DNA of 64,000 nt from Megamerina dolium. Taxonomy: Eukaryota; Arthropoda; Insecta; Diptera; Megamerinidae. The stretch is from contig OY978525.1 in NCBI GenBank assembly GCA_963854835.1, positions 93,338,136 through 93,402,135 on the forward strand, given 5' to 3'. The position numbers and the translations under genes are program-made. The notes beneath the pieces were generated by a model. That model did no database searches, was not told the DNA's origin, and saw only the letters and a list, made by a program, of their open reading frames with translations. Positions 49,690 to 62,159 of the stretch are shown here, in pieces (within the stretch, counting starts at the first letter, position 1; each line of letters opens with the position of its first letter).

Positions 49690-50225
49690 TTATAGCCTAG
49701 ACAGACGGCAGCCTAATTCCGGATTACCGGCGCACTTAATCCGAATAAAATAATAACGTGACAGACGGCAGTATTGCGGATTAACTAAACGGCTGATTGC
49801 TGTTTTATTAGATCTGTCCACTTACATTACTATCACTATAAAAATTCTGTCATCTATCACTCTCGATATGAGAAAATCTACAAGAAGTACGTAAACTGAA
49901 AACTATCAGAAACTTGTAAATTGACATTCACCGTTTATAATTGACAGCTGGATTTATTTGTTCGCCAACACTTTTCATGTTAAAAACTGTAAACAATTGT
50001 TGAAAGATTTTTTATGAGCGAACACACCTAATATTTTGTAAAATGGATGGAGAAAAATTCACAATAGACAATTTTCAGTAGTGTTGCCAGCGCAAATTGA
50101 CCTAATCCTCTTTTATTTTGAGAATTAACTCATAGAGTTTATGCGGATTAGCTGCAGTTAATGCCCGAGTTAATTCGAATTAACTCGGTAATCCGGAATT
50201 AGGCTGCCGTCTGTCTAGGCTATTA
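49690..50225. mobile_element. Harbinger/PIF-type MITE, 530 bp, 37-bp perfect TIRs, TTA duplication
   Basis: Element 49693-50222 begins TAGCCTAGACAGACGGCAGC and continues for 37 bp that are exactly complementary to its other end (50186-50222). It is flanked on both sides by TTA (49690-49692, 50223-50225). A 3-bp TTA/TWA duplication is the mark of PIF/Harbinger transposition. The interior has no coding frame, so it is non-autonomous. Perfect TIRs imply recent activity. Assignment rests on TIR and duplication only. Confidence 0.88.
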
Positions 50226-50639
50226 GAGAGAACCTTTGTTAATCTTTTTGCGCATTCTTTTAGACCGATAACGAGTATATAAGGGTAAATCGAAAATTTA
50301 AGAATATTGAAATTTAGCAAATACCATTTCGTGTTTGTTGCCACATACTCGTTTCCAATTGCTTATTTACTTGTTTGCCGAGAGAGCTCGGTTAAATACA
50401 GTTCGTGTATTTTAAAAAACTCCGTGTGTCATTGCTCCTCAAAATTGTCGAAGAGTAATTTACTTAGAGTGTCCATTATCTACTTCCAAAGAGCTGGGCA
50501 ACCATAAAGCAACTGGAAAATAATTTTCTTTTCTTCTATCTGATTACAGCTGTGACAGAAAGCATTCTAAAGAATTGCCATTAGTCCAATCCTTCCGTAA
50601 GAATAGAAGTATAGTGACGTTCATACTGAATATCACTTT

Positions 50640-50790
50640 GCATCTAGCATGCGAATCTAGCATACTTTGTCAGCCAACTCTTTCCTTCACTTGTTCACTT
50701 GTCTGAGACACCGTTCAGTATTAAACGGCGGAGAGAGGTCCTTTCCAAGTTTCACTGCACAACGGGAGTTATACAGTGTCATTCTGCATC
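50640..50790 (-). mobile_element. Small internally deleted fragment of the RTE-like family
   Basis: On the minus strand it reads SRCAVKLGKDLSPPFNTERC (the RT block before the catalytic box, as at 21.6 kb), then jumps to GAAGGAAAGAGTTGGCTGAC, AAAGTATGCTAGATTC, which is the 3' end of the 31.4 kb copy. The middle ~0.9 kb is missing. Only the core is clear; outer limits are approximate. Confidence 0.6.
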
Positions 50791-51169
50791 ACCTTCAGGA
50801 CGATATAATCAGTTTTGATTAGCAGAAAGGTTTTGCGTTTGTTTCGTTAATAGCATTCCATGATGCTATGTTTTTTCTTCCAGGAAACATTTGCGACAGA
50901 ACATTGAGAGTCACCTTGGGACATTACTTAGCGGCGACCACTATTACCACTGTTGTGCTAATTGTGTTAATTCCGGAAATAGGGTCCGGTTAGGGACCCA
51001 ACAAGTTTTTGTTTGAAGTCACATAGGATAATACAAGCCTTTCATGTTCATTGTTCTATACATTTTCTCCAATTGAATTATCTCCAAATATTTAGTACTA
51101 GATGAAAGGGTTTGCATTGTTGTAGCAATTTAAAGTTGGGTATTTTAATCGGTAGACAATACAATGTTA

Positions 51170-51625
51170 CCTATAATATTTTAAGATTCATACTATCATG
51201 ACTGGAGGGGTGAATGACAGATAAAACAAATGACCTCTGGACACGCTCTATCACGGGCAAGACCGCGCAACAGAGCTGGCCACAGCTAGACTGGAACCGC
51301 ACAAAAAGTCTGTTCAGTCTAGATAGAAGCGTGTTATAGGTCACGGCGGGAGTAATTACAGGCCACTGTGTTCTTGGCACACATGCTAGAAGGATAGAAT
51401 TAGGACACCTGACACACAACTTTTGCAGAAGCTGCAGAGGCGAGGAAGAAAGGAGTCAATCCTACATTTAATGTGTTCATGGTCGGCACTTTGCCGCAGA
51501 CGCATGTCACATCTGGGTTTCTACAATTCAGACAGCCTCACAAGCATTTCAATAGCAAAAGTGAGGCATCTCACACGCTTTATTTTAAGCTCAAAATAGT
51601 TAGGGATAGAAAACATGTGGTAACA
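51170..51625 (+). mobile_element. C-terminal fragment of an I/jockey-type retrotransposon
   Basis: Plus-strand reading gives DKTNDLWTRSITGKTAQQSW, then WNRTKSLFSLDRSVL, VTAGVITGHCVLGTHARRIE, LGHLTHNFCRSCRGEEERSQ and FAADACHIWVSTIQTASQAF. This is the post-RNase H region with the ITGHC...HA.R..L...C..C..EEE pattern of I/R1/jockey elements. Short, in-frame stops present, no RT or RNase H. Confidence 0.72.
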
Positions 51626-53024
51626 CAATGGACTTATGTTGGGTTACCTATCTACCTACCTACCTACTATCCTAACAAGGCGACTTCAAATGCGAAAAGC
51701 TTGTAATTAACCATGCGATTTCCGCTTTTGTCACTATCTCAGGTATGAGATATGATTCTTCATTGAAATACCGCTCAATTATGCTTCATAAATTTTTGCA
51801 ATGGCTGAATCCCAGAAAAAGTATGCTTAATAGAGTTTCTAAAGAGTCTGCAGGTGTTTCCATCCAGAGCAGCTACACAACAGTTTCAAGCTTCCCCTCA
51901 TCTCTGCAGCTTCTGCAGAAGTCATGTACAAGGTTACCCAAACCCAATGTCACAGCGTGAGGTCAGGCAGTCACCAGTGACCACTCCCACCTAAGTTGAA
52001 ATGCCTTCAGTTTTATGTCTAATTAATAGACACGCTTAACTTTTACGAAGTAACTATTAATCCACGTCCTAAGACCATAGACCTTATACACCCATTTAGC
52101 GCATATGACAACAACCATCGATTTCGATTACAAATCGTTACTCTATTTACGCATTTTGTTGTTAGTTTTCTTAGTTAAATTTATAATAATGCATCTCTTG
52201 TTGTCATTATTATTAAGTTGAAACGATACGATTATAATTTAATATTGTTTCTATTGTATTCTGCGTTATACTACATATAGGTGTTACCAAACAATTATTT
52301 CAACTCCCTATCATGATTGTATTGCTTTCGGAGATTATTACCGTTGGTATATATTATTGTATGCATCACCATCAGCAACAGCAACATTAACACCATTCGA
52401 TGATGAACAATTTTATTATTTTCCTTATTTACTTCTTTGCTATACAAGTAGAGTACGAGTATTTCGAAATATGTATCATCAATAGTAAGTTACATAGTCA
52501 TTAAACGATATTAGTTTGTTATGCTTTTATTTAAAAGATGTTTATTATTTGATTTTATTTTTTCCTCTTTTTTTTTTTTCTTATAACAAAAGTGCGTGGA
52601 CTTTGTTATATCTTTTTTATGGTATTAATATACTTTAAATGAGTGTGTGTGTATATTTCAAAGAGCTGTTGGTTGTACATACAATACTCGTATATTGCAA
52701 AAGTCAAACAAAAGAAAATAACACTCCTCCTCTGTATTATAAAAAATATAAGTACCACATTGTAAGAGTAATAATCTCTCATTTATGACAAATTAGAGAC
52801 AAAGTAAACTTTAAATTTAATCAATCATTCAATTGTGTTTTCTATTTCTTTCATTGCAGGTATGTAAACTATGCACATTTTCACAAAGTTATTCCATAAG
52901 TTGGGTGTGTTTTTAACGAATACTTTAAGATATTGGTATAAATAAAAATAAAAATCATGCAATAGGCATTATGAGTGTAAAATCAGGACAGACTATTTAT
53001 AACAAAATATTTTCACTTTTGTGA
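51626..53024. other. AT-rich region, nothing recognised
   Basis: A (CTAC)n run at about 51648-51667 and T runs near 52568. No exon supported. Confidence 0.45.
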
Positions 53025-53722
53025 TTGACACCCATCATCTCTTCGTCGATTATAAAGTTGCGTTCGATAGCCCGATACGAGATTGCCTGTATGCCACCAT
53101 GTCTGAGTTCGGTATTCCTGCGAAACTGATACGGCTCTGTGAATGACGTTGAGCAACACTCCGTCAAGGTAGGAAATGACCTCTTCGAATCCCTTGATAC
53201 CGTGCGGGGTTTCAGACAAGGCGATCCCTTATCCCGCGAACTCTTCAATTTTGTAATGGAATTTCAATTTTCGCAATAATGGGGTATTGCGAAAAGCCGG
53301 TGTACATCGTAATGTCACTATTTTCTACAAAAGTGTCCAGCTCCTTGCGTATGCTGATGACATTGATATCATCGGATGATGAAGCGAGATGTTAAGGGAA
53401 TCAGCGATGGTAGGTTTGGCGGTGAACGAGTGCAAAACAAAGTATATGCTGTCCGCCAACAGAAAGACGCGGCATCTAGGATCCTACGTTGCTGCGGACT
53501 ATTCAGCGTCTGCGGTGGCTAGGCCATGTTGCGCGTATGGATGAAGAAGCTCCAGCAAAAAGGTGTTTGAAACTGAAGCCGTTCAGCGACGACATAGGGG
53601 AAGCGATGCCTCCGACCAGATCGCGGAAAACCTATTGTGCTACAGAGACGCCTGGAGAGAGTTGTTGAGGTCGGCCGTAACTCGATAACGGGTTTTAATG
53701 ACCATATATGAATGAATGAATG
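53025..53722 (+). mobile_element. RTE-like non-LTR retrotransposon, truncated copy with (TGAA)n tail
   Basis: Starts within the FVDYKVAFDSPIRDCLYATM block, continues SEFGIPAKLIRLC, a GFRQGDPLS block near 53210, LAYADDIDIIG (YADD about 53350-53361), AVNECKTKYMLSANRK, LRWLGHVARMDEEAPAKRC and a final WRELLRSAVTR. Several deletions and frameshifts. It ends TTTTAATGACCATA(TGAA)n at 53709-53722. The tail unit differs from sister copies (AAG at 22.4 kb, GTAA at 32.1 kb). Confidence 0.85.
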
Positions 53723-56128
53723 ATGACAATATATTAATTGATAACATATTTTTATAGCATCTGAAGTCTAAGTTATAATCATAGAGGAAAATTATCATCT
53801 GTCGAATATTTATCAATTTTGAAATGCAGAACTTCCGTGGCATGAATTTTTTTCTAATCCTTCAATAAATTATTCAAATTCGTAGAGGATTATAAGAGGC
53901 TGATTTGTAAGCGTTTCAGGTTTATATAGCTATCGTTTAAGTTTACATTAAATTTGAGCATTTATGGTGAACAATTTCTTAGTCATAAGTGATTTTGTTT
54001 CCAATCGTATAGTAATACATCATGCTCAGCAAGACAAATAATCAATCGATTCGCTTTAAACGCTATTTCACGATTAATGATGAAGGAAATAGCTATTTGG
54101 CACCATTTGACTTCTTGTAAATTATGTATTGAAAAAAATGGACCAGTTTTATACAAAAATAAGTTCATTTGTATTTGATAGTACACATATACAAAACATG
54201 CGTACTATAACTATACGCAAAATGAATTTTTATATAATGACGTCACACGACTACATCTGTAGTCGTGGTGTAAAGGTTTATGTAGAACAAAATTAAGTCT
54301 AACAGGCATATAATGGCGCCAGAAAATTTCTATATGACACATTCCCACAAAGCCTTTTCACATTAAAACTTTTCCATTTTCCTTAGAAAATTCGTATCTT
54401 ATGAAATGAATATCTAACCGTAGAGAAGGAATGTATAGATCTACAATATATTATAAAATACTTCAGGTACATTTCTAAATTGAAACAACATGACAATACA
54501 AATTCCAATGATTCATGATATGAATGGTAAACGAAGTGAAAAACATCTCTATACAAGCAAAAGCCAATGGAATAAGATCAAAAGTCCAGTGACTGATTCT
54601 TCATATATCTTTATATAAATGGTTGTATGTATGTCTATATGTATGTAAGTATGTATGTATGTATTACTCATATAACCCAAAGCAGACCAGTTCAAAAGTC
54701 AACAAATGCATTATAAGAACGAACTGCAGCTGCATAAGAATGTGCACGTAGTCGTAGCTGCAGCAGCAAATAACAACAACTATTACTACTACTACTATCA
54801 CCACAGTAATAATAATAAAAATGCCAAACAATCAGGCTTGAATATGTTTAAGTACAAAAGCATAACACGAAAAATTACGGCCAATAAACTATTTAATACC
54901 ACGAAATGCCAATGAACGTGCATTTATGGTAGGCATAGATAAACTACAGCATATGTATATCTAAAGAAAAAGAAAGAAGAGGAATAATAACAACAACAAC
55001 AACAACAACAACAACGAATCCCTTAAGAAACCCATATTTAAAAAGGTAGGTTTATATATAAAAAACACAAACAAACTCACGCATAAAAATTATGTAGTCA
55101 TTGTATGCGTAGGATTAGGAACAATCATTAGAATAGAAATGCTAGAAGAATAAGTATTAGCAATTATGTGAGAACATAGTGTAGAAGTAGAAAAACCAAA
55201 TCGATACGGTAATGCAAGTAGTATTAAAGCCACATTAAGCCACCTACTTGAGCAATACGTTTAATGCGTCCAACAAACAATTAATCTGCTATCATGCATA
55301 CAACAAATACATCACTTGCAACATGTATGATCATATATGTATAAGCGCAACACACATCAAACATGTTGCTGTTGCTTCGCTACTCATATATGGAAGTTTA
55401 ACAAGCCGCATTAAGAGCCAACAACTTCAGTTTAAGCCGAACTTTTAACGAATAGAGTACTACGAGCGGATAATAAAGCCATCGAGGCATTGGAAAAAAA
55501 TATAATAAATGAAGAATTAACGGAAACAACAAGAAGTTGACGTCTTTGACTGCGAATATAAAGAGGAAACTCTAACGAGTGGTGTTCGAGTGTTTTGCAT
55601 GTGCTTGTGCTTTTGACCATGACTCGTATGTGTTAAAGTGACAAACCAAAACAACAATCTGCCATACAATTTTATATAATTATTCAAATTTCCAACTTAC
55701 ATATTACATTCATTCATTTATTTATTGTCTATTGATTGGTTGATTAGACATGCATATTTTTCTATTGTAATCGTTGCGATCGAAACGGTCAATTTGAACG
55801 TGATCGTGAATGTATCCGTGTTTGTGTGTGTGTGTGTGTGTGAAATGTGCAACAATAATTGTTACAAGTGAAACAATAAATAGTCATAATCATGTTAGCG
55901 GTGAGACATGGTCAGCATTATGAAATTATTAGTACACTCAAAGCAACGATCAATGCCTACTCAATCATTGCGATGCATACAGCAGAATGATGCATCATTT
56001 GCATACAAAAAGATCTGAATGCATTTGTTTGAATGAATCCAGTGTGAATTGTGAAATAACGAGTGATAAATCCGTCATAACTTTGATGCATCTTTTGTAG
56101 AGAAACAACAACAACTTGGTGGAAACAA
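53723..56128 (+). other. Region upstream of the large RhoGEF exon: possible promoter and 5' UTR
   Basis: Contains GTAT repeats (54640-54662), CAA/CTA-rich low complexity (54760-54830, (CAA)n at 54990-55015) and a TG run (55822-55841), which are common in fly 5' leaders. In the frame of the large exon the nearest upstream stop is TGA at 56084-56086. A CATCTTTTGTAG sequence ends at 56100 and could be an acceptor for a spliced leader. A 69-codon frame at 54706-54915 (N/Y-rich) would be an upstream ORF at best. Transcription start is not determinable. Confidence 0.35.
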
Positions 56129-59100
56129 ATGAAAGACAATATGCCTATTGGTAAGATACAGCGTAAGTCTTCAAGTGAGACACTCACCAGCATTAGCATG
56201 GATAGCACATTGGATTCACGCATGTCGAGTGCGGAAATTCCACAAATGGAGCTACTCAAAATCAACTATGTGCATCAGTGTAAAGAGGCTCTGATGAAAA
56301 AACCAACCGAAACAGCGGGTATAACACGTCATCTGTCACATCATCTGCCCACAGTGAATTACAAATTTGGTGTGAACAGCAAGCATTCACAACAGTTGAT
56401 TAATTGCAGCAGTTCACCATCATCTGCCACATCGTCATCATCATCGTCGTCGTCCGGTGCTCATCGCATTGTATCAAATGTACAGCAGCAACATCTACCT
56501 CCGCCTCCACCTCCACCCACAATTGAATCTTGGCAATTTTTACAAAATACCAAACATAGTCCGACAAGCAAACAATCGACGCAATCATTATCACCTTCTG
56601 CTACCAAATTTGTGATACAACCAAGGCCACTCGATGATTCGGACATCTCATGCTCTTGTAATTCCGGTTCTGATTCTGAGAATGGCACCGACACAACCGT
56701 ATCACCGGCCTATGAGAAATCGAATAGTTGGAATTATCGTTCGAAAATGTCTACGTGTGATATTCGACGTGATATTGCGCGTGCGGGTATAAAATCGCGT
56801 GCAGATCGTATTGCGAAAATCGAGAAAACCGAATGTGAGCACACGTCACAAAAAGCCGCGAATCGCAAACCTCTAGCGCCAGCACCACCACCTCCAACAG
56901 CAGCACCCACACAAGCTCCCCCACAACCCAAACGTCCTGCTCCCCTGCCAATACCGAAAAAAGCGCCCAACATGCGTCTGCGTCCCTTCTCACCACCATC
57001 GTCGCTACACAATAATGCTGCTGAGCTACGTCTCAGACGCAACTCGAATGTGGATTGTTTTGAATGTTTATGCGCAGGTTCTGCTCCTTCCGACGCGCTG
57101 ACACCCCCTAATGAGACGACCGGAAGGCCAGCAAGCCATAATCGTTATCGATCGCCATCCCAAAGTGACAGCAACAGACATGCTTCACGTATACCCAAAC
57201 CGATTGGCGATCCATTGTCAAATCGTTCGTCTCATTCAAATGCCAACACACAACATTCCAACAATGACACAAATGGTCAGCAATTTCAAATTGAGCCAGA
57301 GCCCAATGGCAAACATGTCGTGTACGCGCAAGTGAAGCCAAAATTACGTGCACCAACAAAATCGATGGAACGCCTTGATGAAAGTGGCGATTTGAAAATC
57401 AATTTGAATGGCATCGAAGAGAAGCTTTTACGCAGTACGCGTCAACAGTCGGGAAACTTTCAGAAAGTTAAAGTTGAACGCATTCACATACGCAAGAAGC
57501 GACAACCACTACTCATAATTAATCAGCTTACATCGACGGCGACGGCGACTGAATCTACGGCTATGGCTGCAACAGCGCAGGGTAATCAATCACAAATCGA
57601 TAATCAAAAGTCACAGAACGATATTGTCGCAATGCTACAAAACAGTGAGCGTAAAACATGTGGTTATATGAATTGTAATTTTCAAAATTGTCCTATGTCG
57701 CCAAATCGACATCGTAATTCGAATGACAATGGAGGAGGAGGCGAACGCGATCTCAGTGACAAAGTGAAAAGAAATTCCCTAGAGAGTTGTTCAGATTCGG
57801 GAGTCTCCTCGTCGTCAAATGACATAAAGGACAATAATCGAAAAAATCATGAAAAGTGTTGTGTGGATTGTGTGAAGGTGCTGCAACAAAATCATACAAC
57901 AGCAACAGCACACAGCACCACAGTAGAGATCGGTGGTGATCAGGTCTATAAAAAGGATAAACTATCACCGCAGTTGGATGGCAGAAAGAAAGAAGGGGCA
58001 AATGCGTGTGGAGCCCAAATTAAAATTCATGTTGGTAAGACGCCAAATGGTGATCCGAATGATTTACAGAATTTCTCCAAAAAGAATCTAACCAAAGCCA
58101 CAACGGATGAGCTGCTAACGGCTGCATTAAATAATAGCACTTCAAAGGCGACCGCCAAGGCAAAGCAGTGCAATATCGAGAACGAACGCAAATACAACAA
58201 TCTACGACATGCGACCAATATCAAAATCGATGATGATTGGATTCATGATCAACACGATTACGATCATTTGCGTCCACGATCATCAACGAAAAAATCAATC
58301 AACTCGAATGATAATTCTGTGAAAATATTTGTGCACAGTTCGACGAGCTCCAACACTAATGACGATGTAGATGGCAACGGCGTCGAGATGGGTAATGGTG
58401 TTGTGAATAGAAATCGTGCTTCAACGGTTTCGGTCAATTCGTATGCATCACAGACATCGGGTTGTGTCTCTGCAACATCATCTGTCCTCTCGTGTTCCCG
58501 TTCTTCGGAAGCTTCGGCATCAGCGTCGTCTTGTTCGAGTTTCAGTGGCTCCAACATTGACAGTCAGTCACTGTGCGACTCTGAGAAAGATTGTTCGTGC
58601 CAGTTGGCAAATGTGCGACGCCCATCAACAACATGCAATCGCAATGATGCTGGTATATTCATCAATCAAGCCATACAACTGGGCGAATCACGTGCACGTT
58701 CTTGTGCCTCTTCACCAGCCGGAAGTGGTAGTGCTGCAAGTGAAATCAGTTGCATCACATGCTCATCAACGCCATCAGCTGCAGTCTCAGGTCACTTGGG
58801 CTGCAATCATCAGCAACGCCATCACCATCGCAATGGCAACAATGCCAATTGTAATGTCATCACTTCAGCTTCCGGTGGTGTCTTTTGGAATAATTCATAT
58901 TTCTACACTGATGTCGATCATGAGATAATGGCGGTGGGAGAGACAGCAGAAATAGACGATGAGGATAACAATAGCCAATGTTGTTGTAGTCTATCCAGTT
59001 GTGATGATGATAATTGCTCATACTATGACGGTGATTGTTTGGCAATCGATGCAACACGTCATGAGAACTGCTATAATCAAGATGATGTTGCACGTGCAAA

Positions 59101-59245
59101 TCATATCGATCGCATGGAAGGCGATCATTTCGTTTTGCAACGGCCGCAACAACATGTGAGGCGTCAACAACAGCAACAACAATTAGTGTTGCGAAATAGC
59201 AGTGCAGAAGAGATTTTAATACGTAACAATAAATTGTTAAGAAAG
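56129..59245 (+). CDS. Large first coding exon (1,039 codons), probable alternative N-terminus of the RhoGEF
   Basis: Open from ATG 56129 to the donor at 59245/59246 (AGAAAG|GTAAGC), ending in phase 0. The open frame runs 19 codons past the donor to a stop at 59302, and that part is intron. The protein is almost wholly low-complexity and probably disordered: Ser-rich runs, polyproline LPPPPPPP (~residue 122) and a PAPPPPTAAP...PKRPAPLPIPKK stretch (~251-284) that could bind SH3 domains, Cys-rich patches (~175, ~309, ~951-970), acidic EIDDEDN and Gln tracts (~1011), then SSAEEILIRNNKLLRK at the splice. I do not recognise the family. Position, strand and the phase-0 donor, matching that of exon 17703-17870, suggest it replaces the CRAL-TRIO/spectrin part in an isoform whose DH-PH exons lie beyond the window. 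A separate gene is the alternative. ATG 56141 is another possible start. Confidence 0.85.
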
Positions 59246-61305
59246 GTAAGCACTATATACGATATATTTAAGACCACTCGTATTTGGTTAAGTGAAAAGT
59301 GAGTTATTTCCTTAAGTGCGTGATGATGATGATGATGATGTGCTTGAAAGGTGTATATTTTGTAATATATTGTAATTGCTGTTAGTGGGCGTTTACATTG
59401 TCGACAATGCTTACCTGCCTACGTGGTAATTATTGTAGCTAATTAAGCGGAAGCTACATATCAACATCAATCGACGAGTATGTAGTGAGCACAAATTGAT
59501 GATGGTCGATATGGAGGAATACTACAAGTAGTGCTGTCTATTTGAATTTCCATTTCACTGGAGTTTGTTTAAAGTACTACATGATTGTGGTACTATCTGG
59601 TGCACTAGACTCACGGAAGAATTGACTATGTACAACCATGTTCATACACCTTGATAATAGCTTTGCGTGTATTGTTTGCCTTAATATATTTATAATGTGC
59701 CACAGAGACTGTGAGAAAATTGTGAGAATTTGCTACAAGTATTTTTTTTTGTGTAGGCATTTCCTTTTGAATAATTTTCTTAAATTTTATAATGGCTGTA
59801 TAACAATGTCATGTAACACTAATAGGTCTTACGCTAGTGATTTGAAAATTCCCACATGTATTTAATGTTTACAAATATAGGCTTAACATTTCATAACAGC
59901 AATTTGCCAGTATTCTTATTAGATCCAAACAATATGTAATTATGTAAACGACGAAGGTGCTAAATGCCGTATTACACTGTTCAGCAATGTTTTACTAATT
60001 GCAGATTAAATTCTAAAATATTTTAACACACGATAAATAGACCCCTTATACTGGAACTTAAGATGATAAATGATTTTATTCTTATTCTGAATTATTTTAA
60101 CTAATGACAAGAGTATAAGAGGAACTATATTTTATAACCAGTCTTTTTTTTAACCATTAGTTAAACTTTTGATAGTCTTATTACTTAACCACTAGTTAGT
60201 CAATAGATGATACTGCAAAAATATTAATTTCCTCCACAATAAAGTTGAATGTATTAAAAAAATACAAGACATATAGTTTTGCAATCCAAATTCTTATAAT
60301 TGAAAAATTTCAAAGTGCTGCCATATATTTTGCTTATTCAATATATTGTTTAACCAAAGCACTGGAAGTAAATAAAGAGCATTAGTTAAACCTTAGTAAG
60401 TTCTTTGATTAACAAAGTACCGTTAACTTGAAGGTACAAGAGGAAATAAATATATTTGTTAAGAAGCTATCACTTCCCAAAAAATTGGAATGAACAAGTT
60501 CCCTTACTAGTTCCCTTATATTTAGTCGTTATAAAAATTATCCATCCAATCAAATGCTAAAATATTTGTCGCATAGTGTTGAACATATATTTATGTATAG
60601 TAGTTCTTGTCATAATAATGATAATATTTTTATTGAAATTCCAATGTAAAATACTTACATTTACATACTACAAACGTACATATGAAAGTTTCCTCTGCTT
60701 AAATTGTTAACGTAAATAATTATGACAAGTCTGTATAAGTAGTCGCATATAATAAATAGATATCTATAATATGTATGCTTACAACACATTCATTTTTAAG
60801 GGTATACTGCATATTTACATTTTAACCCGTAGACGAAAACATATTTGAGTACGTGCGCCACTGTATGTAATTATTGTCATACATTTGAAATTTTATTATG
60901 AGATATTATTATACCTTCATATTGTATTTATAGTGTAGAAAGTGAATGTTATACAATATCACATTTACTATATAATATAAATATGATTAAAAAGTGTTAC
61001 TAGTTATGGGCTTATGCATATGTATGTGCATCGTACAATATTTAATTAAAAATGTCTTGTGACTAAATATTTTAAGTTGGTAGATACATATGTATGTGAA
61101 ATTTCTTGTACACCAAAAAAAAGAAACAAAATGTTTGCTAAAAGTATTAAAAATTATTTTACAGAAATTTACATATTAAAGTGATAGGTAATGCTTGAAT
61201 ATAGTTATAGTTAATACTAATTCCATAATCTATCAATCATTTGTGATTGAGATGTAATTGAGTAAAGTAGTCTAATTTGTAAAAGTAATCCCACAATGGG
61301 CATGC
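59246..61305. other. Intron after the large exon, AT-rich
   Basis: ATG/GAT repeats at 59321-59340. Repeated TTAACCA/ACTAGTTA motifs at 60140-60420. No exon seen. Confidence 0.5.
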
Positions 61306-61456
61306 TTAGGGCAGTTTTCTCAATTGCCTATTGAGTTATCGAACCGATAAAACTTAACGGGCGCATTTGTTGTCTGTTAAAGTTTATGATAGCAAATGCA
61401 CAGCTAACTTTTATCGGTTCGATAACGCTAACAGGCCGTCGAGCAAATGGCCCTAA
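61306..61456. mobile_element. Foldback/MITE-like element, 151 bp
   Basis: Ends TTAGGGC (61306) and GCCCTAA (61450-61456) are complementary, as are most of the next 20 bases. A perfect 18-bp core, GTTATCGAACCGATAAAA (61335-61352) versus 61409-61426, is followed by an inner pair GCATTTG/CAAATGC. Nearly the whole element can fold on itself. No coding capacity. Target duplication not clear. Confidence 0.75.
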
Positions 61457-62159
61457 ATGTACTAGAATTAAATCTACAAAAAAAAATATAAAAAATCCAA
61501 CTAAATCCAAATGGTCAATCTTGAACCAACCTATATATTGTACAATAGATTTATGAATTTCTGTACCAATTTTCTAAAAATTGTATAAAGCATAAGAAAA
61601 GCGTTTACCTCTTCCTTTCTCTATCAGCTTGTGATTTTTATTTACATGCATAATCGGTCATCAAATCACCTACTTATAATCAATGCATACACAGTAAAAA
61701 ATTATTGTTGAAATTTACATTCATTTAGGAAGTGAAAAAGATGACCTCTCAAATGATAGTATTTTATTTATTTATTTATTTAATGTATTATTTAGCACTA
61801 GCTTCCAGGGCATTTATTTTACTAATTGAATGCGTAAAAATAAACATTATCTATGTTTGACGATTAATGAACTAAAAGCAACATTGCCTATAACTGGGGA
61901 AGCGATATTGTAACGACACAAATTTTAATATAATTTAAAGTAATTGTTATTTTATTTTATTTTATTTTATTTTATTTTATTTATTTTTTTTTTTTTTGTC
62001 AGATGAGTCAATGTGAGGTTTTTCGCTAAGTTCGCTGAACGGTATCTTTCCAACTGTAAAACGTTAAATCTTCAATGTTATTTTAATATTCTATCTTTTA
62101 CATGAACACACCCAAAATTTGATCACAGTATGTCTAATTTTTTGTTGTTTTTAATAAGG
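61457..62159. other. AT-rich spacer with (TTTTA)n run
   Basis: Pentanucleotide ATTTT repeats at about 61950-61984 followed by poly-T to 61998. Nothing else recognised. Confidence 0.55.

Noticed and set aside
54706..54915. 69-codon N/Y-rich small protein
   Set aside because: Produced by CAA/TAC trinucleotide repeats in a likely untranslated leader.
56461..58557. Several minus-strand and +2/+3 frames of 65-170 codons
   Set aside because: Shadows of the large exon, created by its GC-richer codons and low-complexity sequence.
59246..59302. Extending the large coding exon to the stop at 59302
   Set aside because: A consensus AG|GTAAGC donor at 59245 precedes it, and the last 19 codons look intronic.
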